Shown piece after piece: positions 33,576 to 43,035 of a stretch of DNA of 64,000 bases (its first letter is position 1; every line of letters starts with the position of its first letter). The DNA is from Streptomyces marincola (GTDB lineage Bacteria; Actinomycetota; Actinomycetes; Streptomycetales; Streptomycetaceae). The DNA is taken from the NCBI RefSeq assembly GCF_020410765.1, contig NZ_CP084541.1, forward strand, positions 2,679,001 to 2,743,000, written 5' to 3'. The translations under genes were made by a program, and so were the position numbers. The notes beneath the pieces are model-generated. The model made no database searches, had not been told where the DNA came from, and saw only the letters and a program-made list of their open reading frames with translations.

Positions 33576-35900
33576 GTGGTCACGTTCGCACAGGCGCAGG
33601 ACCGCGCCGAGCGGTGGGTGAACGCCCCTGGCGCGCCCGGGCCGCGCCGGGAGGTGCGGGTGCGGGAGTTCGACCTGGGGTTCGTCGCCTGGGCCGAGGA
33701 CCCGGACGGCGGTGCCGTCGGCGGGACGAAGCTGGTGATCGCCAGGGACAGCGGCGACACGACGCTGTGGCCCGCGCTTCCGGTGGGCGACGTGATCCGC
33801 TGCTACGAGGAGGAGTACGGCCGCGCGGGCGGCGCGGCCCCCGCGCCCGAGCCCTCGGCCGACCTGCACGCGACCTCGTTCCTGCTGACGCCGCCGCAGT
33901 GGCTCCAGGACGCGGCCGACCGGGCGGGCCTGCCCGGCGGCGGGGACGCGCCGGCCGCGCCGCCCGGGGACGGTCCTGAGCCGCTGGGGAACGCCCCGGA
34001 AGCGCCCGGGAGCGCACCCGAACCGCCGGAGAACGCACCCGAACTACCCGGCAACGCGCCCGAATCGCCCGGCAACGGTCCAGAACTGCCGGAGAACGCG
34101 CCCGAACCGCCCGCGAACGGCCCTGAACCGCTCGGCACCGCGCCGGAACCGCCCGCGAACGCGCCGGAAGCGTCGCCGTGGGCGGGCAAGGACACCACGC
34201 CGCCGCCCGCGAGCAGCCCGTGGGCGGGCAAGGACGTGCGGGAGCCGGCGGACGACTCCTCCCCCTGGGCGGGCACCGACACCTCGGGCAGCGACACCGA
34301 GGCGGAGTCGGTCGCGCCGCCCGCCACGGTGTTCTCCGCGCCCGTGAGCGCCGCCGACGACGCCCCGCCCTCGACGCCCACCCCGCCCTCGTCCGAGGCG
34401 CGGACCGCGATCATGCCGCAGGGCAGCGCGCTGCCGAGGACCAGGACGCACCAGGCGACGCCGCCGCCGGCCGGCGGCACGCCGCCCCCGCCGTCCCCGC
34501 CGCCGTTCCCCGGCGCGCCCGGCGCCGGGGACGCGGCGACGGAGGAGTCGGACGCGTCCCTGTCCGGCCCCCCGGCGCCGCCGCCCGCCCGGGGCGGGCG
34601 CGGGCCCGGCGTGCCGCCGCCCCCCGGGCCGCCGCCGGCGCCCGGCGCGGCCACGGCGGGCACCGAGGAGAACACGGACCCCGCGTACGTGCCGACGCGG
34701 ATGGTCGACCCCGACGTGGTCGCCGCGCTGCGCGACGCCGGGACGCCGACCCCGCCGACCCCGCCGGCCGCGCCGGGCCCGCCGGGCCCGCCGGGCCCGC
34801 CGCCCGGGCACTCGTCCTCGCCGCCGCCCGGCAGCCTGCCGCCGCCGCCAGGCCCCGCCGCCGGGCACGGCCCCCCGCCGCCGCCCCCGCCGGGCGCGGG
34901 GTACGGCTACCCGCCGCCCGGGCAGCCCGCGGTGGGCTCCGGGTACATGGCGGTGCTGCGCTACCGCGCGCCCGACGGCTCGGAGCAGCAGCTGATCAGG
35001 CGTTCGGCGCCCGGCATGCCGCACCCGGAGTGGCAGATACTGCACGAGCTGCGCAGCATGAACGTGCCGCCGCAGCAGGTCATCGAGCTGCACACGGAGC
35101 TCCAGTCGTGCGAGCTGCCCGGCGGCTACTGCGCCCGCATGATCCGTGAGACGTGGCCGCAGGTGCGGATCACGCACACCGCCGCCTACGGCCGCGACCT
35201 GGCCTCGCGGCAGGCGGGCGTTCGGCATCTGGTGGAGCACCAGGACGAGTTGCAGCAGTTCGCCGACGGGCCGCCGCGTTCCGCGCCGGTGCGCGCGCCG
35301 CTGCCGCAGCAGCACGCCGCGCCCGCCGTGGGCCTCGACGTGATCGGCCAGGAGCTGGTGCAGGCGTTCGGGCCGCAGGGGGTGTTCCGCCACACGCCGC
35401 AGACGGTGTCGCGGCAGGGCGTTCCCGAGATCGTGGCGCAGACCCTGGTGTGGTCGGGGCTGCCGCTGGAGATCGGCCCGTTCTTCTGGGCGCAGGCGCA
35501 GCCGGGCCGCCCGGTGCCGACGCTGGGCGAGCTGGCGATGGAGCGCGGCGTGCAGCCCGCCCCCGACGCGGGCTCCTACTTGGTGATAGGCACGGACTTC
35601 GGGCGGCAGCTGTGCGTGCAGTACGGAACGGCCGCGATCGTCGCGGTGCCGCTTGAGGCCGGGCCCGGCGGGCAGCCGACGCCCCCGCAGTTCGTCAACG
35701 CGTCGCTGCCCCAGTTCGCGCGCTGCATGGCGCTGCTCGGGCGGATGTGGCGGCTGCGGCTCGGGCTGAACTCGGAGCAGGCCGGGCGCTGGACGACGGA
35801 CTTCCAGGTGCAGCTCGGCTCGCTCGACCCGACGGCGGTGGCCGATCCGGAGAGCTGGTGGTCGGTCCTGCTGGAACAGATGTGGGACGGGCTGCTGTAA
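33576..35900 (+). CDS. large protein: YrhB/Imm-like N-terminus, Pro-rich linker, deaminase-like domain, SUKH-4-like domain
   Basis: 774 residues. Residues 1-80 resemble the YrhB immunity fold (FAQAQDRAERWVNAPGAPGP, KLVIARDSG). Residues ~130-450 are a low-complexity Pro/Gly/Ala linker with nine 7-residue repeats and three SPWAG[K/T]D motifs. Residues ~457-535 are deaminase-like: HPEWQILHEL (His483, Glu485) and SCELPGGYC (Cys512, Cys519). Residues ~570-774 resemble SUKH-4 (YLVIGTDFGRQLCVQYGTAA). GTG 33576 has GGAGGGG upstream. The last three genes thus all combine toxin-like and immunity-like domains. Confidence 0.72.
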   Translation: MVTFAQAQDRAERWVNAPGAPGPRREVRVREFDLGFVAWAEDPDGGAVGGTKLVIARDSGDTTLWPALPVGDVIRCYEEEYGRAGGAAPAPEPSADLHATSFLLTPPQWLQDAADRAGLPGGGDAPAAPPGDGPEPLGNAPEAPGSAPEPPENAPELPGNAPESPGNGPELPENAPEPPANGPEPLGTAPEPPANAPEASPWAGKDTTPPPASSPWAGKDVREPADDSSPWAGTDTSGSDTEAESVAPPATVFSAPVSAADDAPPSTPTPPSSEARTAIMPQGSALPRTRTHQATPPPAGGTPPPPSPPPFPGAPGAGDAATEESDASLSGPPAPPPARGGRGPGVPPPPGPPPAPGAATAGTEENTDPAYVPTRMVDPDVVAALRDAGTPTPPTPPAAPGPPGPPGPPPGHSSSPPPGSLPPPPGPAAGHGPPPPPPPGAGYGYPPPGQPAVGSGYMAVLRYRAPDGSEQQLIRRSAPGMPHPEWQILHELRSMNVPPQQVIELHTELQSCELPGGYCARMIRETWPQVRITHTAAYGRDLASRQAGVRHLVEHQDELQQFADGPPRSAPVRAPLPQQHAAPAVGLDVIGQELVQAFGPQGVFRHTPQTVSRQGVPEIVAQTLVWSGLPLEIGPFFWAQAQPGRPVPTLGELAMERGVQPAPDAGSYLVIGTDFGRQLCVQYGTAAIVAVPLEAGPGGQPTPPQFVNASLPQFARCMALLGRMWRLRLGLNSEQAGRWTTDFQVQLGSLDPTAVADPESWWSVLLEQMWDGLL
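33981..34169 (+). repeat. nine 21-bp in-frame repeats in the linker of the SUKH-4-like gene
   Basis: Residues 136-198 consist of nine heptads of the form P-x-x-N-x-P-E (for example PLGNAPE, PPENAPE, PPANGPE), imperfect at DNA level. Confidence 0.85.
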
Positions 35901-35997
35901 GGGGACTGGGGGCGGCCGTCCCGCCCGCTCGGCGGGGCGCGCCCCTCGGGCGGACGGTGTTCCTTTCAAACCGCGCCCCGGCGGGGACGATGTCCCC

Positions 35998-36921
35998 ATG
36001 ACGTTCCCCAGGACAGGTTTCGGCACGGCGCGGGGCCGCGGTTACCGGCCCGATCAAGTGGACCGGGCGCTCGCGCGGTTGACGGAGGACCAGGAGCTGG
36101 CGTGGCGCCGCGTGGCCGAACTGAACGCGCGGGTCGAGGAGATGACCCAGGAGGCGGCCCGGCTCGCGGCCGTGGTGGCGGCGCTGCCACCACCCGCGTT
36201 CGACACGCTGGGCGCGCGCGCCGCTGAACTGCTCGGCGAGGTGGAGGCCGAGGCCGCGCAGGTGCGCGCGGACGCGGAAGCGGACGCGTCGCGGCTGCTC
36301 GACAGCGCGGTCGCGGCGGCGAACGAGCTGCGGGAACGGGCCGCGGCCGAGGCCGCCGCCCGGCGCGCCGCGGGCGACGCGGCGGCGGACGAGCTGCTCG
36401 ACCGGGCGCGGGCCGAGGCGGACCGCGTCGTCGGGGAGGCGCGGCGCGGGGCGGAGGCGGTGCGGGCCGAGGCGGCGGCGGTGTTCACCGAGGTGGAACG
36501 GCGGTGCGCGCGCCTTCGCGAGCAGCAGCGGAACGAACAGGCGGCGGCGGAGCGGGCGTTGAGTGAACGGCTCGCGGCGGACGAGGCGGCGGCCGACGCG
36601 CGCGTCTCCGAGTTGTCCGAGCTGGCGGACCGGACGCTCGCGGAGGCGCGCCGCGCGTACGAGGAGGCGCAGACGCACGCGCGGGAGCGGGAGGACGCGG
36701 CCGAGGCGCGGCGCGATGAGCTGCTCGCGGACGCGCGCGTGCGGCGCCTGCGCGCGGAGCGCGAGAGCGAACGGGCGGCGCGGGAGCTGGCGGAGCAGTC
36801 CGAGCAGGTGCGCGCGCACCTGGCGCACATCCGCACCACCCTGGCCGCGCTCACGGGCCGCACTCCGCGCCCCGGCGCGAGGAGTGACGGCGGGAGCCGG
36901 GACGGCGGGCGCGAGGAGTGA
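35998..36921 (+). CDS. DivIVA-like coiled-coil protein
   Basis: A 307-residue protein. The N-terminus GRGYRPDQVDRALARLTEDQ resembles the membrane-binding start of DivIVA/Wag31 proteins. It is followed by a nearly uninterrupted Ala/Glu/Arg-rich coiled coil from about residue 75 to 285. Such proteins in Streptomyces act as scaffolds in polar growth or septation. It lies just before glmU, a peptidoglycan-precursor gene, which fits a cell-wall role but does not prove it. Confidence 0.75.
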   Translation: MTFPRTGFGTARGRGYRPDQVDRALARLTEDQELAWRRVAELNARVEEMTQEAARLAAVVAALPPPAFDTLGARAAELLGEVEAEAAQVRADAEADASRLLDSAVAAANELRERAAAEAAARRAAGDAAADELLDRARAEADRVVGEARRGAEAVRAEAAAVFTEVERRCARLREQQRNEQAAAERALSERLAADEAAADARVSELSELADRTLAEARRAYEEAQTHAREREDAAEARRDELLADARVRRLRAERESERAARELAEQSEQVRAHLAHIRTTLAALTGRTPRPGARSDGGSRDGGREE

Positions 36922-37046
36922 CGGCGGGCGGGGCGGCCGGGCGGCGCGGCGGCGGACAGGGGCGCGCACGGCGGCGGACAGGGGCGCGCACGGCGGCGTC
37001 GGTATCCTCGGGAGTCCCGATCCCTGGACCGAAGGACGCGAAACTC

Positions 37047-38507
37047 GTGAGCTTCATCCGCCCGGCAGCCGTCATCGTTCTCGCAGCGGGTGAGGGGACC
37101 CGCATGAAGTCCGCGACGCCCAAGGTGCTGCACGACATCTGCGGCCGTTCGCTGCTCGGGCACGTCGTGACCGCGTGCCGTGAACTGGAGCCGGAGGAAC
37201 TGGTCGTGGTGGTGGGCCACGGCCGCGAGCGGGTCGCCGCGCACCTGGCCGAGGCCGACCCGGCGGCGCGCACCGCGGTGCAGCACGAGCAGCGCGGGAC
37301 CGCGCACGCCGTGCGGGCCGGGCTCCAGGCACTGGACGGCGGGCAGGGCCTGGCGGGCACGGTGCTGGTGACGTGCGGCGACATTCCGATGCAGACGCCC
37401 GGGACGCTGCGGGCGCTGGCCGCCGCGCACCAGGAGCAGGGCAACGCGGTGACCGTGCTGACGATGGAGCTGCCCGACGCGACGGGCTACGGCCGGGTGC
37501 TGCGCGGCCCGGACGGCGCGGTGGCCGAGATCGTCGAGCACCGGGACGCGTCGGAGGCGCAGCTGGCGGTGCGCGAGGTCAGCTCGGGGGTGTTCGCGTT
37601 CGACGGCCGTCTGCTCGCGCAGGCGCTCGGGCAGGTGGGCACGGACAACAGCCAGGGCGAGGAGTACCTGCCCGACGTGCTGCGCATCCTGCGGGACGCG
37701 GGGCACCGGGTGGGCGCGGAGCGGGCCGCCGACCACCGGGAGCTGGTCGGCATCAACAACCGGGTGCAGCTTGCGCAGGCCCGGCGGATGCTCAACGACC
37801 GGCTGCTGGAACGCGCCATGCTGGCCGGGGTGACGGTGGTCGACCCGGCGACGACGTGGATCGACGCGCAGGTGACGTTCGAGCCGGACGCGCTGGTGCA
37901 CCCGGGCACGCAGCTGCTCGGCGCCACGCACGTGGCGGCGGGTGCCGAGGTCGGCCCCGGCTGCCGGCTGAAGGACACGGTGGTCGGCGCGGGCGCCGTG
38001 GTGGGCAACACGGTGGCCGACGGCGCGCGGATCGGCCCCGGCGCGAACGTCGGGCCGTACGCGTATCTGCGCCCGGGCACGGTTCTCGGGGCGGACGCGA
38101 AGGCCGGGACTTTCGTGGAGATGAAGAACTCGACGATCGGTGAGGGAACGAAGGTCCCGCACCTGTCGTATGTCGGGGACGCCACCATCGGCGATCACAC
38201 GAACATCGGTGCGGCAAGCGTGTTCGTCAACTACGACGGAGAGTCGAAGCACCACACGACGATTGGTTCGTACTGCAAGACGGGTTCGGACAATATGTTT
38301 GTGGCACCGGTCACCGTGGGAGACGGCTCCTACACCGCGGCAGGCTCGGTCATCACGCGCGACGTGCCTCCGGGATCACTCGCCGTAGCCAGGGGCCAGC
38401 AGCGGAACATCGAGGGCTGGGTCGCGCGCAAGCGCCCGGGCTCGGCGGCGGCGCAGGCGGCCGATGCTGCTCTAGCTGCGACGAAGCACACGTCCGAGGA
38501 AGAGTGA
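37047..38507 (+). CDS. glmU: bifunctional GlcNAc-1-P uridyltransferase / GlcN-1-P acetyltransferase
   Basis: A 486-residue enzyme making UDP-GlcNAc for the cell wall. The N-terminal pyrophosphorylase has LAAGEGTRMKSATPKVLH, and the C-terminal left-handed beta-helix has hexapeptide repeats and the acetyl-CoA site YVGDATIGDHTNIGAASVFV. GTG 37047 is preceded by GAAGGA. Length is slightly above the family norm. prs follows 69 bp later. Confidence 0.97.
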   Translation: MSFIRPAAVIVLAAGEGTRMKSATPKVLHDICGRSLLGHVVTACRELEPEELVVVVGHGRERVAAHLAEADPAARTAVQHEQRGTAHAVRAGLQALDGGQGLAGTVLVTCGDIPMQTPGTLRALAAAHQEQGNAVTVLTMELPDATGYGRVLRGPDGAVAEIVEHRDASEAQLAVREVSSGVFAFDGRLLAQALGQVGTDNSQGEEYLPDVLRILRDAGHRVGAERAADHRELVGINNRVQLAQARRMLNDRLLERAMLAGVTVVDPATTWIDAQVTFEPDALVHPGTQLLGATHVAAGAEVGPGCRLKDTVVGAGAVVGNTVADGARIGPGANVGPYAYLRPGTVLGADAKAGTFVEMKNSTIGEGTKVPHLSYVGDATIGDHTNIGAASVFVNYDGESKHHTTIGSYCKTGSDNMFVAPVTVGDGSYTAAGSVITRDVPPGSLAVARGQQRNIEGWVARKRPGSAAAQAADAALAATKHTSEEE

Positions 38508-38576
38508 TAAGCGCGTACCGTAGAGGTGCCCCGGTGGGGTGAACGAGCGCCGACGCGGATGGCAAGGAGACGGACT

Positions 38577-39554
38577 GTGACCGGGATCAAGACGACCGGC
38601 GAGAAGAAACTGATGCTTTTCACCGGCCGCGCGCACCCGGAGCTGGCGGAGGAGGTCGCCGCCGAATTGGGTGTCGGCCTGGTCCCCACCAAGGCGAGGG
38701 ACTTCGCGAACGGCGAGATCTATGTGCGCTTCCAGGAGTCGGTGCGCGGTGCCGACTGTTTCCTGATGCAGAGTCACACCGCGCCGATCAATAAGTGGAT
38801 CATGGAACAGCTGATCATGATCGACGCGCTGAAGCGGGCTTCCGCGCGCAGCATCTCCGTGATCATCCCCTTCTACGGGTACGCCAGGCAGGACAAGAAG
38901 CACCGCGGCCGGGAGCCGATCTCGGCGCGGCTGATGGCCGACCTGCTCAAGACGGCGGGCGCCGACCGCATCATCACCATGGACCTGCACGCCGACCAGG
39001 TGCAGGGCTACTTCGACGGGCCCGTCGACCACCTGTTCGCGCTGCCGGTGCTGACCGACTACATCGCGGGCCGGGTCGACCGGGAGAAGCTGACCGTGGT
39101 CTCCCCGGACGCGGGCCGGGTCCGCGTGGCCGACCGGTGGGCCGACCGGCTCGCCGCGCCGCTGGCCATCGTGCACAAGCGGCGCGACCCCGACGTGGCC
39201 AACCAGGTCACGGTGCACGAGGTCGTCGGCGACGTCCGCGGCCGGGTGTGCGTGCTGGTGGACGACATGATCGACACCGGCGGCACGATCTGCGCGGCGG
39301 CGGACGCGCTGTTCGCGAACGGCGCCGAGGACGTGATCGTCGCGGCCACGCACGGCGTGCTCTCGGGCCCGGCCGCCGACCGTTTGAAGAACTCGCAGGT
39401 CAGCGAGTTCATCTTCACCAACTCGCTGCCCACTCCCGGGCAGGTCGCCCTGGACAAGGTCACGGTCCTCTCGATGGCCCCGACGATCGCGCGCGCGGTC
39501 CGCGAGGTGTTCGAGGACGGCTCGGTGACCAGCCTCTTCGAGGGCGACGCGTAA
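38577..39554 (+). CDS. prs: ribose-phosphate pyrophosphokinase
   Basis: A 325-residue PRPP synthetase with the ATP-binding region (FYGYARQDKKHRGREPIS), the catalytic flexible loop HKRRDP and the PRPP-binding signature VLVDDMIDTGGTI. GTG 38577 has AAGGAG at good spacing. It supplies PRPP for nucleotide, His and Trp synthesis. The glmU-prs-rplY-pth order is a standard actinobacterial one. Confidence 0.97.
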   Translation: MTGIKTTGEKKLMLFTGRAHPELAEEVAAELGVGLVPTKARDFANGEIYVRFQESVRGADCFLMQSHTAPINKWIMEQLIMIDALKRASARSISVIIPFYGYARQDKKHRGREPISARLMADLLKTAGADRIITMDLHADQVQGYFDGPVDHLFALPVLTDYIAGRVDREKLTVVSPDAGRVRVADRWADRLAAPLAIVHKRRDPDVANQVTVHEVVGDVRGRVCVLVDDMIDTGGTICAAADALFANGAEDVIVAATHGVLSGPAADRLKNSQVSEFIFTNSLPTPGQVALDKVTVLSMAPTIARAVREVFEDGSVTSLFEGDA

Positions 39555-39805
39555 CGCGCGCGGGCGCGGCGGACCGGCCGGCGGGCGCCCGTTTGGGCCG
39601 GCGGGCCGGCCGCCGGGTACACTCGCGGGGTTGCTCGGCGAGGGAGGGCCCACGGGGCTCATCCGTTATCGACGCGCTCCTTGTGGCAGGTCCTCTCCGG
39701 GCCGGGTGACGCCGAGACCGCATCATCCGGTCCACCGCTCCTCCGGGCCCGCGCACGGCGTCCGGGAGAGCTTTCCGAGAAGTGCCCGTGAAGGAGTGCA
39801 GCACC
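39555..39805 (+). promoter_or_regulatory. prs-rplY intergenic region with candidate promoter and leader
   Basis: TTGGGC at 39593-39598 and TACACT at 39618-39623 (19-bp spacing) could be the rplY promoter, giving a leader of roughly 175 nt. No gene or clear terminator is present. Confidence 0.4.
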
Positions 39806-40393
39806 ATGTCCGATGTGAAGATCAGCGCCGAGCCCAGGTCCGAGTTCGGCAAGGGCGCCGCGCGCCGCGTCCGCGCCGCCGGCCGGGTCCCGGCCGTCAT
39901 CTACGGCCACGGCGCCGAGCCGGTGCACGTGACCCTGCCGGGCCACGAGCTGATGATGGCCCTCAAGACCCCCAACGTCCTGATCACCCTGGACGTCGAG
40001 GGCCGCCAGGAGCTGGTGATCCCCAAGGCCGTGCAGCGCGAGGCGATCCGCGGCTTCCTCGTCCACATCGACCTGCTGACCGTCAAGCGCGGCGAGAAGG
40101 TCACCGTCGAGATCCCGGTCCAGGTCGAGGGCGAACTCGCCCCGGGCGGCGGCGTTCTGGAGCACGTCCTGAACGCCCTGCCGGTCGAGGCCGAGGCCAC
40201 GCACATCCCCGAGTCCGTCTCGGTGTCCGTCCAGGGCCTTGAGCCGGGCGCCTCGGTGCTCGCCAAGGACGTCACCCTGCCGTCGGGCGTCTCGCTCGCC
40301 GTCGACCCCGAGGACGTCGTCGTCCAGGTGCTCCAGCCGCAGGCCGAGGAGCCCGAGGCCGGCGCCGCGGAGTCGGAAGAGGCCACCGCCTGA
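39806..40393 (+). CDS. rplY: 50S ribosomal protein bL25 (general stress CTC form)
   Basis: A 195-residue protein with the L25 N-domain (SEFGKGAARRVRAAGRVPAV, IYGHG), which binds 5S rRNA, and the TL5/CTC beta domain (FLVHIDLLTVKRGEKVTVEI). The C-terminal ~20 residues are acidic. AAGGAG is 11 bp from the ATG. Confidence 0.97.
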   Translation: MSDVKISAEPRSEFGKGAARRVRAAGRVPAVIYGHGAEPVHVTLPGHELMMALKTPNVLITLDVEGRQELVIPKAVQREAIRGFLVHIDLLTVKRGEKVTVEIPVQVEGELAPGGGVLEHVLNALPVEAEATHIPESVSVSVQGLEPGASVLAKDVTLPSGVSLAVDPEDVVVQVLQPQAEEPEAGAAESEEATA

Positions 40394-40439
40394 CGCCGGA
40401 AGGCCGGCTGGCGGGAACGCTGACGTGGAGGGCGGGAAC

Positions 40440-41021
40440 GTGGACGAACCCTGGCTGATCGTCGGCCTCGGCAACCCGGGGCCGCAGTACGCGGGCAACC
40501 GGCACAACGTCGGCTTCATGACGGCCGACCTCCTCGCCGACCGCGTCGGCGGCACGTTCAAGACCCACAAGTCCCGGGCCATGGTGCTCGAAGGGCGCCT
40601 CGGCCCGCCCGGCGGGGGCGGGCCGAGGGTGGTCATCGCCAAGCCGATGTCGTTCATGAACGTCTCGGGCGGGCCGGTGACCGCCCTGTCCACGTTCTAC
40701 CGGGTGCCGCCCGAACGCCTCGTCGTCGTCCACGACGAACTGGACATCGGGTACGGCGTGCTGCGGCTCAAGCGCGGCGGCGGCGACAACGGGCACAACG
40801 GCCTGAAGTCGATCACCGCCTCGCTCGGCCGCGACTACTTCCGGGTGCGCTTCGGCGTCGGCCGCCCGCCCGGCCGCATGGACGTGGCCACGTTCGTGCT
40901 GCGGGACTTCTCCAGCACCGAGCGCAAGGAACTCGACTACTTCGTCGACCGCGCGGCCGACGCCGCGGAGGCCCTGGTCACCCAGGGGTTGGAACGCGCG
41001 CAGAGCGCCTACAACGGCTGA
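40440..41021 (+). CDS. pth: peptidyl-tRNA hydrolase
   Basis: A 193-residue enzyme with the signatures IVGLGNPGPQYAGNRHNVGF (catalytic His), KPMSFMNVSG, VVHDELDIGYG and the basic GGGDNGHNGLKSI segment. It releases peptides from stalled peptidyl-tRNAs. GTG 40440 has GGAGGG six bases upstream. It is downstream of rplY as in most bacteria. Confidence 0.97.
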   Translation: MDEPWLIVGLGNPGPQYAGNRHNVGFMTADLLADRVGGTFKTHKSRAMVLEGRLGPPGGGGPRVVIAKPMSFMNVSGGPVTALSTFYRVPPERLVVVHDELDIGYGVLRLKRGGGDNGHNGLKSITASLGRDYFRVRFGVGRPPGRMDVATFVLRDFSSTERKELDYFVDRAADAAEALVTQGLERAQSAYNG

Positions 41022-41076
41022 CGGGCACCGCCGCCAGGGTTGACCGCGCGCAAGGCCGTGGCCAAGGATCTGCGGC

Positions 41077-41580
41077 ATGCCGTCCGCGTCCCCCACCGTG
41101 AAGCGCAGCCGGGCCCGCAGGGCCGGGGAGAGCGCCTACGGCGCGTTGCTGCTGGCCCGCGTGATCGCCGTGTGGCTGCTGGTCCTGCTGCTCGTGGGCG
41201 CCGGCGCGCTGGCCGCGTGGGACAGCGCGCGGCACTCGGTGCTCACCGACGGGCGCGAACGCGGCACCATGCTGCTCGCCGACTGCGACCGCACGGCGTG
41301 CGAAGGGCCGTTCGACGCGACCGGGCGGACGGTCGTCCTCCCGCAGCCGGTGGCCAGGCAGGAGGGCGAACGCCTCGCCGTCGCGCTCGTGCCCGACGGC
41401 GAGGGCGAGGTGGTGCGCACCGGGTGGGCGGGCGCGCTGTACGGCTGCCTGCCGCTGTTCGGGGCGCTGCTGCTGGCCTCCGTCGTGATCGGCGGCGCGC
41501 TGCGCATGGCCAGGACCGCGCTGTCGGTCGCCGCCGCCGCGCTCGCGCTGCTCGCGGCCACGTTCGCCCTGTGGATCTGA
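41077..41580 (+). CDS. small integral membrane protein
   Basis: A 167-residue protein with one helix at ~24-47 (LLARVIAVWLLVLLLVGAGA), an outside loop with two Cys (LADCDRTACEG) that may form a disulphide, and two helices near the end. No family is recognised. It is 55 bp after pth and may share its transcript. Confidence 0.75.
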   Translation: MPSASPTVKRSRARRAGESAYGALLLARVIAVWLLVLLLVGAGALAAWDSARHSVLTDGRERGTMLLADCDRTACEGPFDATGRTVVLPQPVARQEGERLAVALVPDGEGEVVRTGWAGALYGCLPLFGALLLASVVIGGALRMARTALSVAAAALALLAATFALWI

Positions 41581-41683
41581 GGCCGCGCGCCCCGCGTATT
41601 GCCGGTTCCGCAACGAAGTTTGCCGACTCGCCCCGCGCTCGGGCACGTTGGGGGCACAGCCGGTCACTGGCGAGGAGGCAACC

Positions 41684-42292
41684 ATGGACGCCCAGTTCTG
41701 GGACGAGCGGTACCGCAGCCGCGAGCAGATGTTCAGCGGCGAGCCCAACGAAGTGCTCGTCACCGAGATCACCGGCCTGCCGCCTGGGCAGGCGCTCGAC
41801 GTCGGGTGCGGCGAGGGCGGCGACGCGCTCTGGCTGGCCCGGCAGGGCTGGCGGGTCACCGCGGTCGACATCTCCGAGGTCGCCCTGCGGCGCGCCGCCC
41901 GCGCCGCCGAGGCCGCGGGCCTCGCGGAGGGCATGGCGTGGGCGCGGGCCGACCTGACCGTCACGCGGCCCCCGGCGAACGCGTTCGACCTGGTGTCCGT
42001 CCACTACCTCCCGCTGCCGCGCCGAGCGGACCACTCCGGTCTGCGCGGCCTGCTCGACGCCGTCGCGCCCGGCGGCACCCTGCTGTTCACCGGCCACGAC
42101 CTCGCCGACCTGCCCCCGCGCGCCGAGGGCGACCTCGACCCGCACGCCTTCTACCAGCCGGCCGAGATCGCCGGGCTCCTCGGCGAGGGCTGGACCGTCC
42201 TGGTCGACGAGACCCGCCCCCGCAACCGCCCCGCTCCGCCGGGCACCCACCACACCCACGACACGGTGCTCCGCGCCCAGCGCCTCCCCTGA
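41684..42292 (+). CDS. class I SAM-dependent methyltransferase
   Basis: A 202-residue protein beginning MDAQFWDERYRSREQMFSGE with motif I ALDVGCGEGGDALWLA and the post-I acidic residue VTAVDIS. It resembles the small TehB/thiopurine-type methyltransferases found widely in actinobacteria. GAGGAGG lies upstream. The substrate is unknown. Confidence 0.88.
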   Translation: MDAQFWDERYRSREQMFSGEPNEVLVTEITGLPPGQALDVGCGEGGDALWLARQGWRVTAVDISEVALRRAARAAEAAGLAEGMAWARADLTVTRPPANAFDLVSVHYLPLPRRADHSGLRGLLDAVAPGGTLLFTGHDLADLPPRAEGDLDPHAFYQPAEIAGLLGEGWTVLVDETRPRNRPAPPGTHHTHDTVLRAQRLP

Positions 42293-42321
42293 CCCGCCGC
42301 CTCAAGCCCCGGCCCCCCAGC

Positions 42322-42345
42322 CCCCGGCCCCGGCGCGGGCCGGGG
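42322..42345. terminator. bidirectional hairpin between convergent genes
   Basis: CCCCGGCCC pairs with GGGCCGGGG around a 6-nt loop, just before the stop codon of the leftward DUF6879 gene. Confidence 0.5.
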
Positions 42346-42348
42346 CGT

Positions 42349-42876
42349 TCACTCGCCGTGCTCGTCCCACCACGCGGAGAACGGCACGGCCCGCGCCAGC
42401 GCCGTGTCCCGGTACGCCAGGAACCGGGACACCTGATCGCCTTCGAGGAAGTCGACGCCCAGGTAGGCGCCCTCGGCGTCGTAGTTCATGGCACCGACGA
42501 CCCGCTCGTCGAACAGCCAGAAGTCCGGGGCGTCAGGGATCGGGTTCCCCTGGCCCGTGGTGTCCAGGATGAAGAACTCCTCCCCGGCCTGCTGATTGCG
42601 CCGGTAGCCCCAGGAGAGTTCGAACCGCAGGTAGTCGGTGAGCGGGCGGGCGAGGATGTGGACGCGGTAGACGCGCTTGCCCGATGCGACCGCGTTCCCG
42701 ACGGTGGTCACCCACCCGGCCGTCCTGTACTCCTCCGGCTGCGGCTCGCCGGCGAGGAACGCCTGATAGGCGGCAACGCCACCGGACTTGCTGTAGTCGT
42801 CCCAGGTCTCCAGCCGGAACGCCTCCCGGTCGAAGTCCTTGAACCAGTCCCCCAGCGTCTTGGTCGATGTCGCCAC
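42349..42876 (-). CDS. DUF6879 family protein
   Basis: A 175-residue protein matching the actinobacterial DUF6879 group: GDWFKDFDREAFRLETWDDY, RVHILARPLTDYLRFELSWG, EGDQVSRFLAYRDTALARAV. GTG 42876 has AGGCAGGA upstream. The family is often encoded near XRE/DUF397 genes in Streptomyces and its function is unknown. No membrane segment is seen. Confidence 0.85.
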   Translation of the reverse strand: MATSTKTLGDWFKDFDREAFRLETWDDYSKSGGVAAYQAFLAGEPQPEEYRTAGWVTTVGNAVASGKRVYRVHILARPLTDYLRFELSWGYRRNQQAGEEFFILDTTGQGNPIPDAPDFWLFDERVVGAMNYDAEGAYLGVDFLEGDQVSRFLAYRDTALARAVPFSAWWDEHGE

Positions 42877-43035
42877 GTCCTGCCTTCCGGATGGTCTCGA
42901 CGGGGATCCCCCTCCTGGGCCCGTGCCGCGTCCGATTCTTCCGGCTCTCACCACGAGTAACAAGGGGCATCCGCATCGTCACGGCCAAGGTTCCTCTGCG
43001 ACACCGAGGTCTTCGAGGACCATGAAGATCACGAT

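Noticed and set aside
34044..36026. 660-codon leftward frame over the SUKH-4-like gene
   Set aside because: Shadow of a Pro/Gly-rich coding region; Arg/Gly-rich translation without domains.
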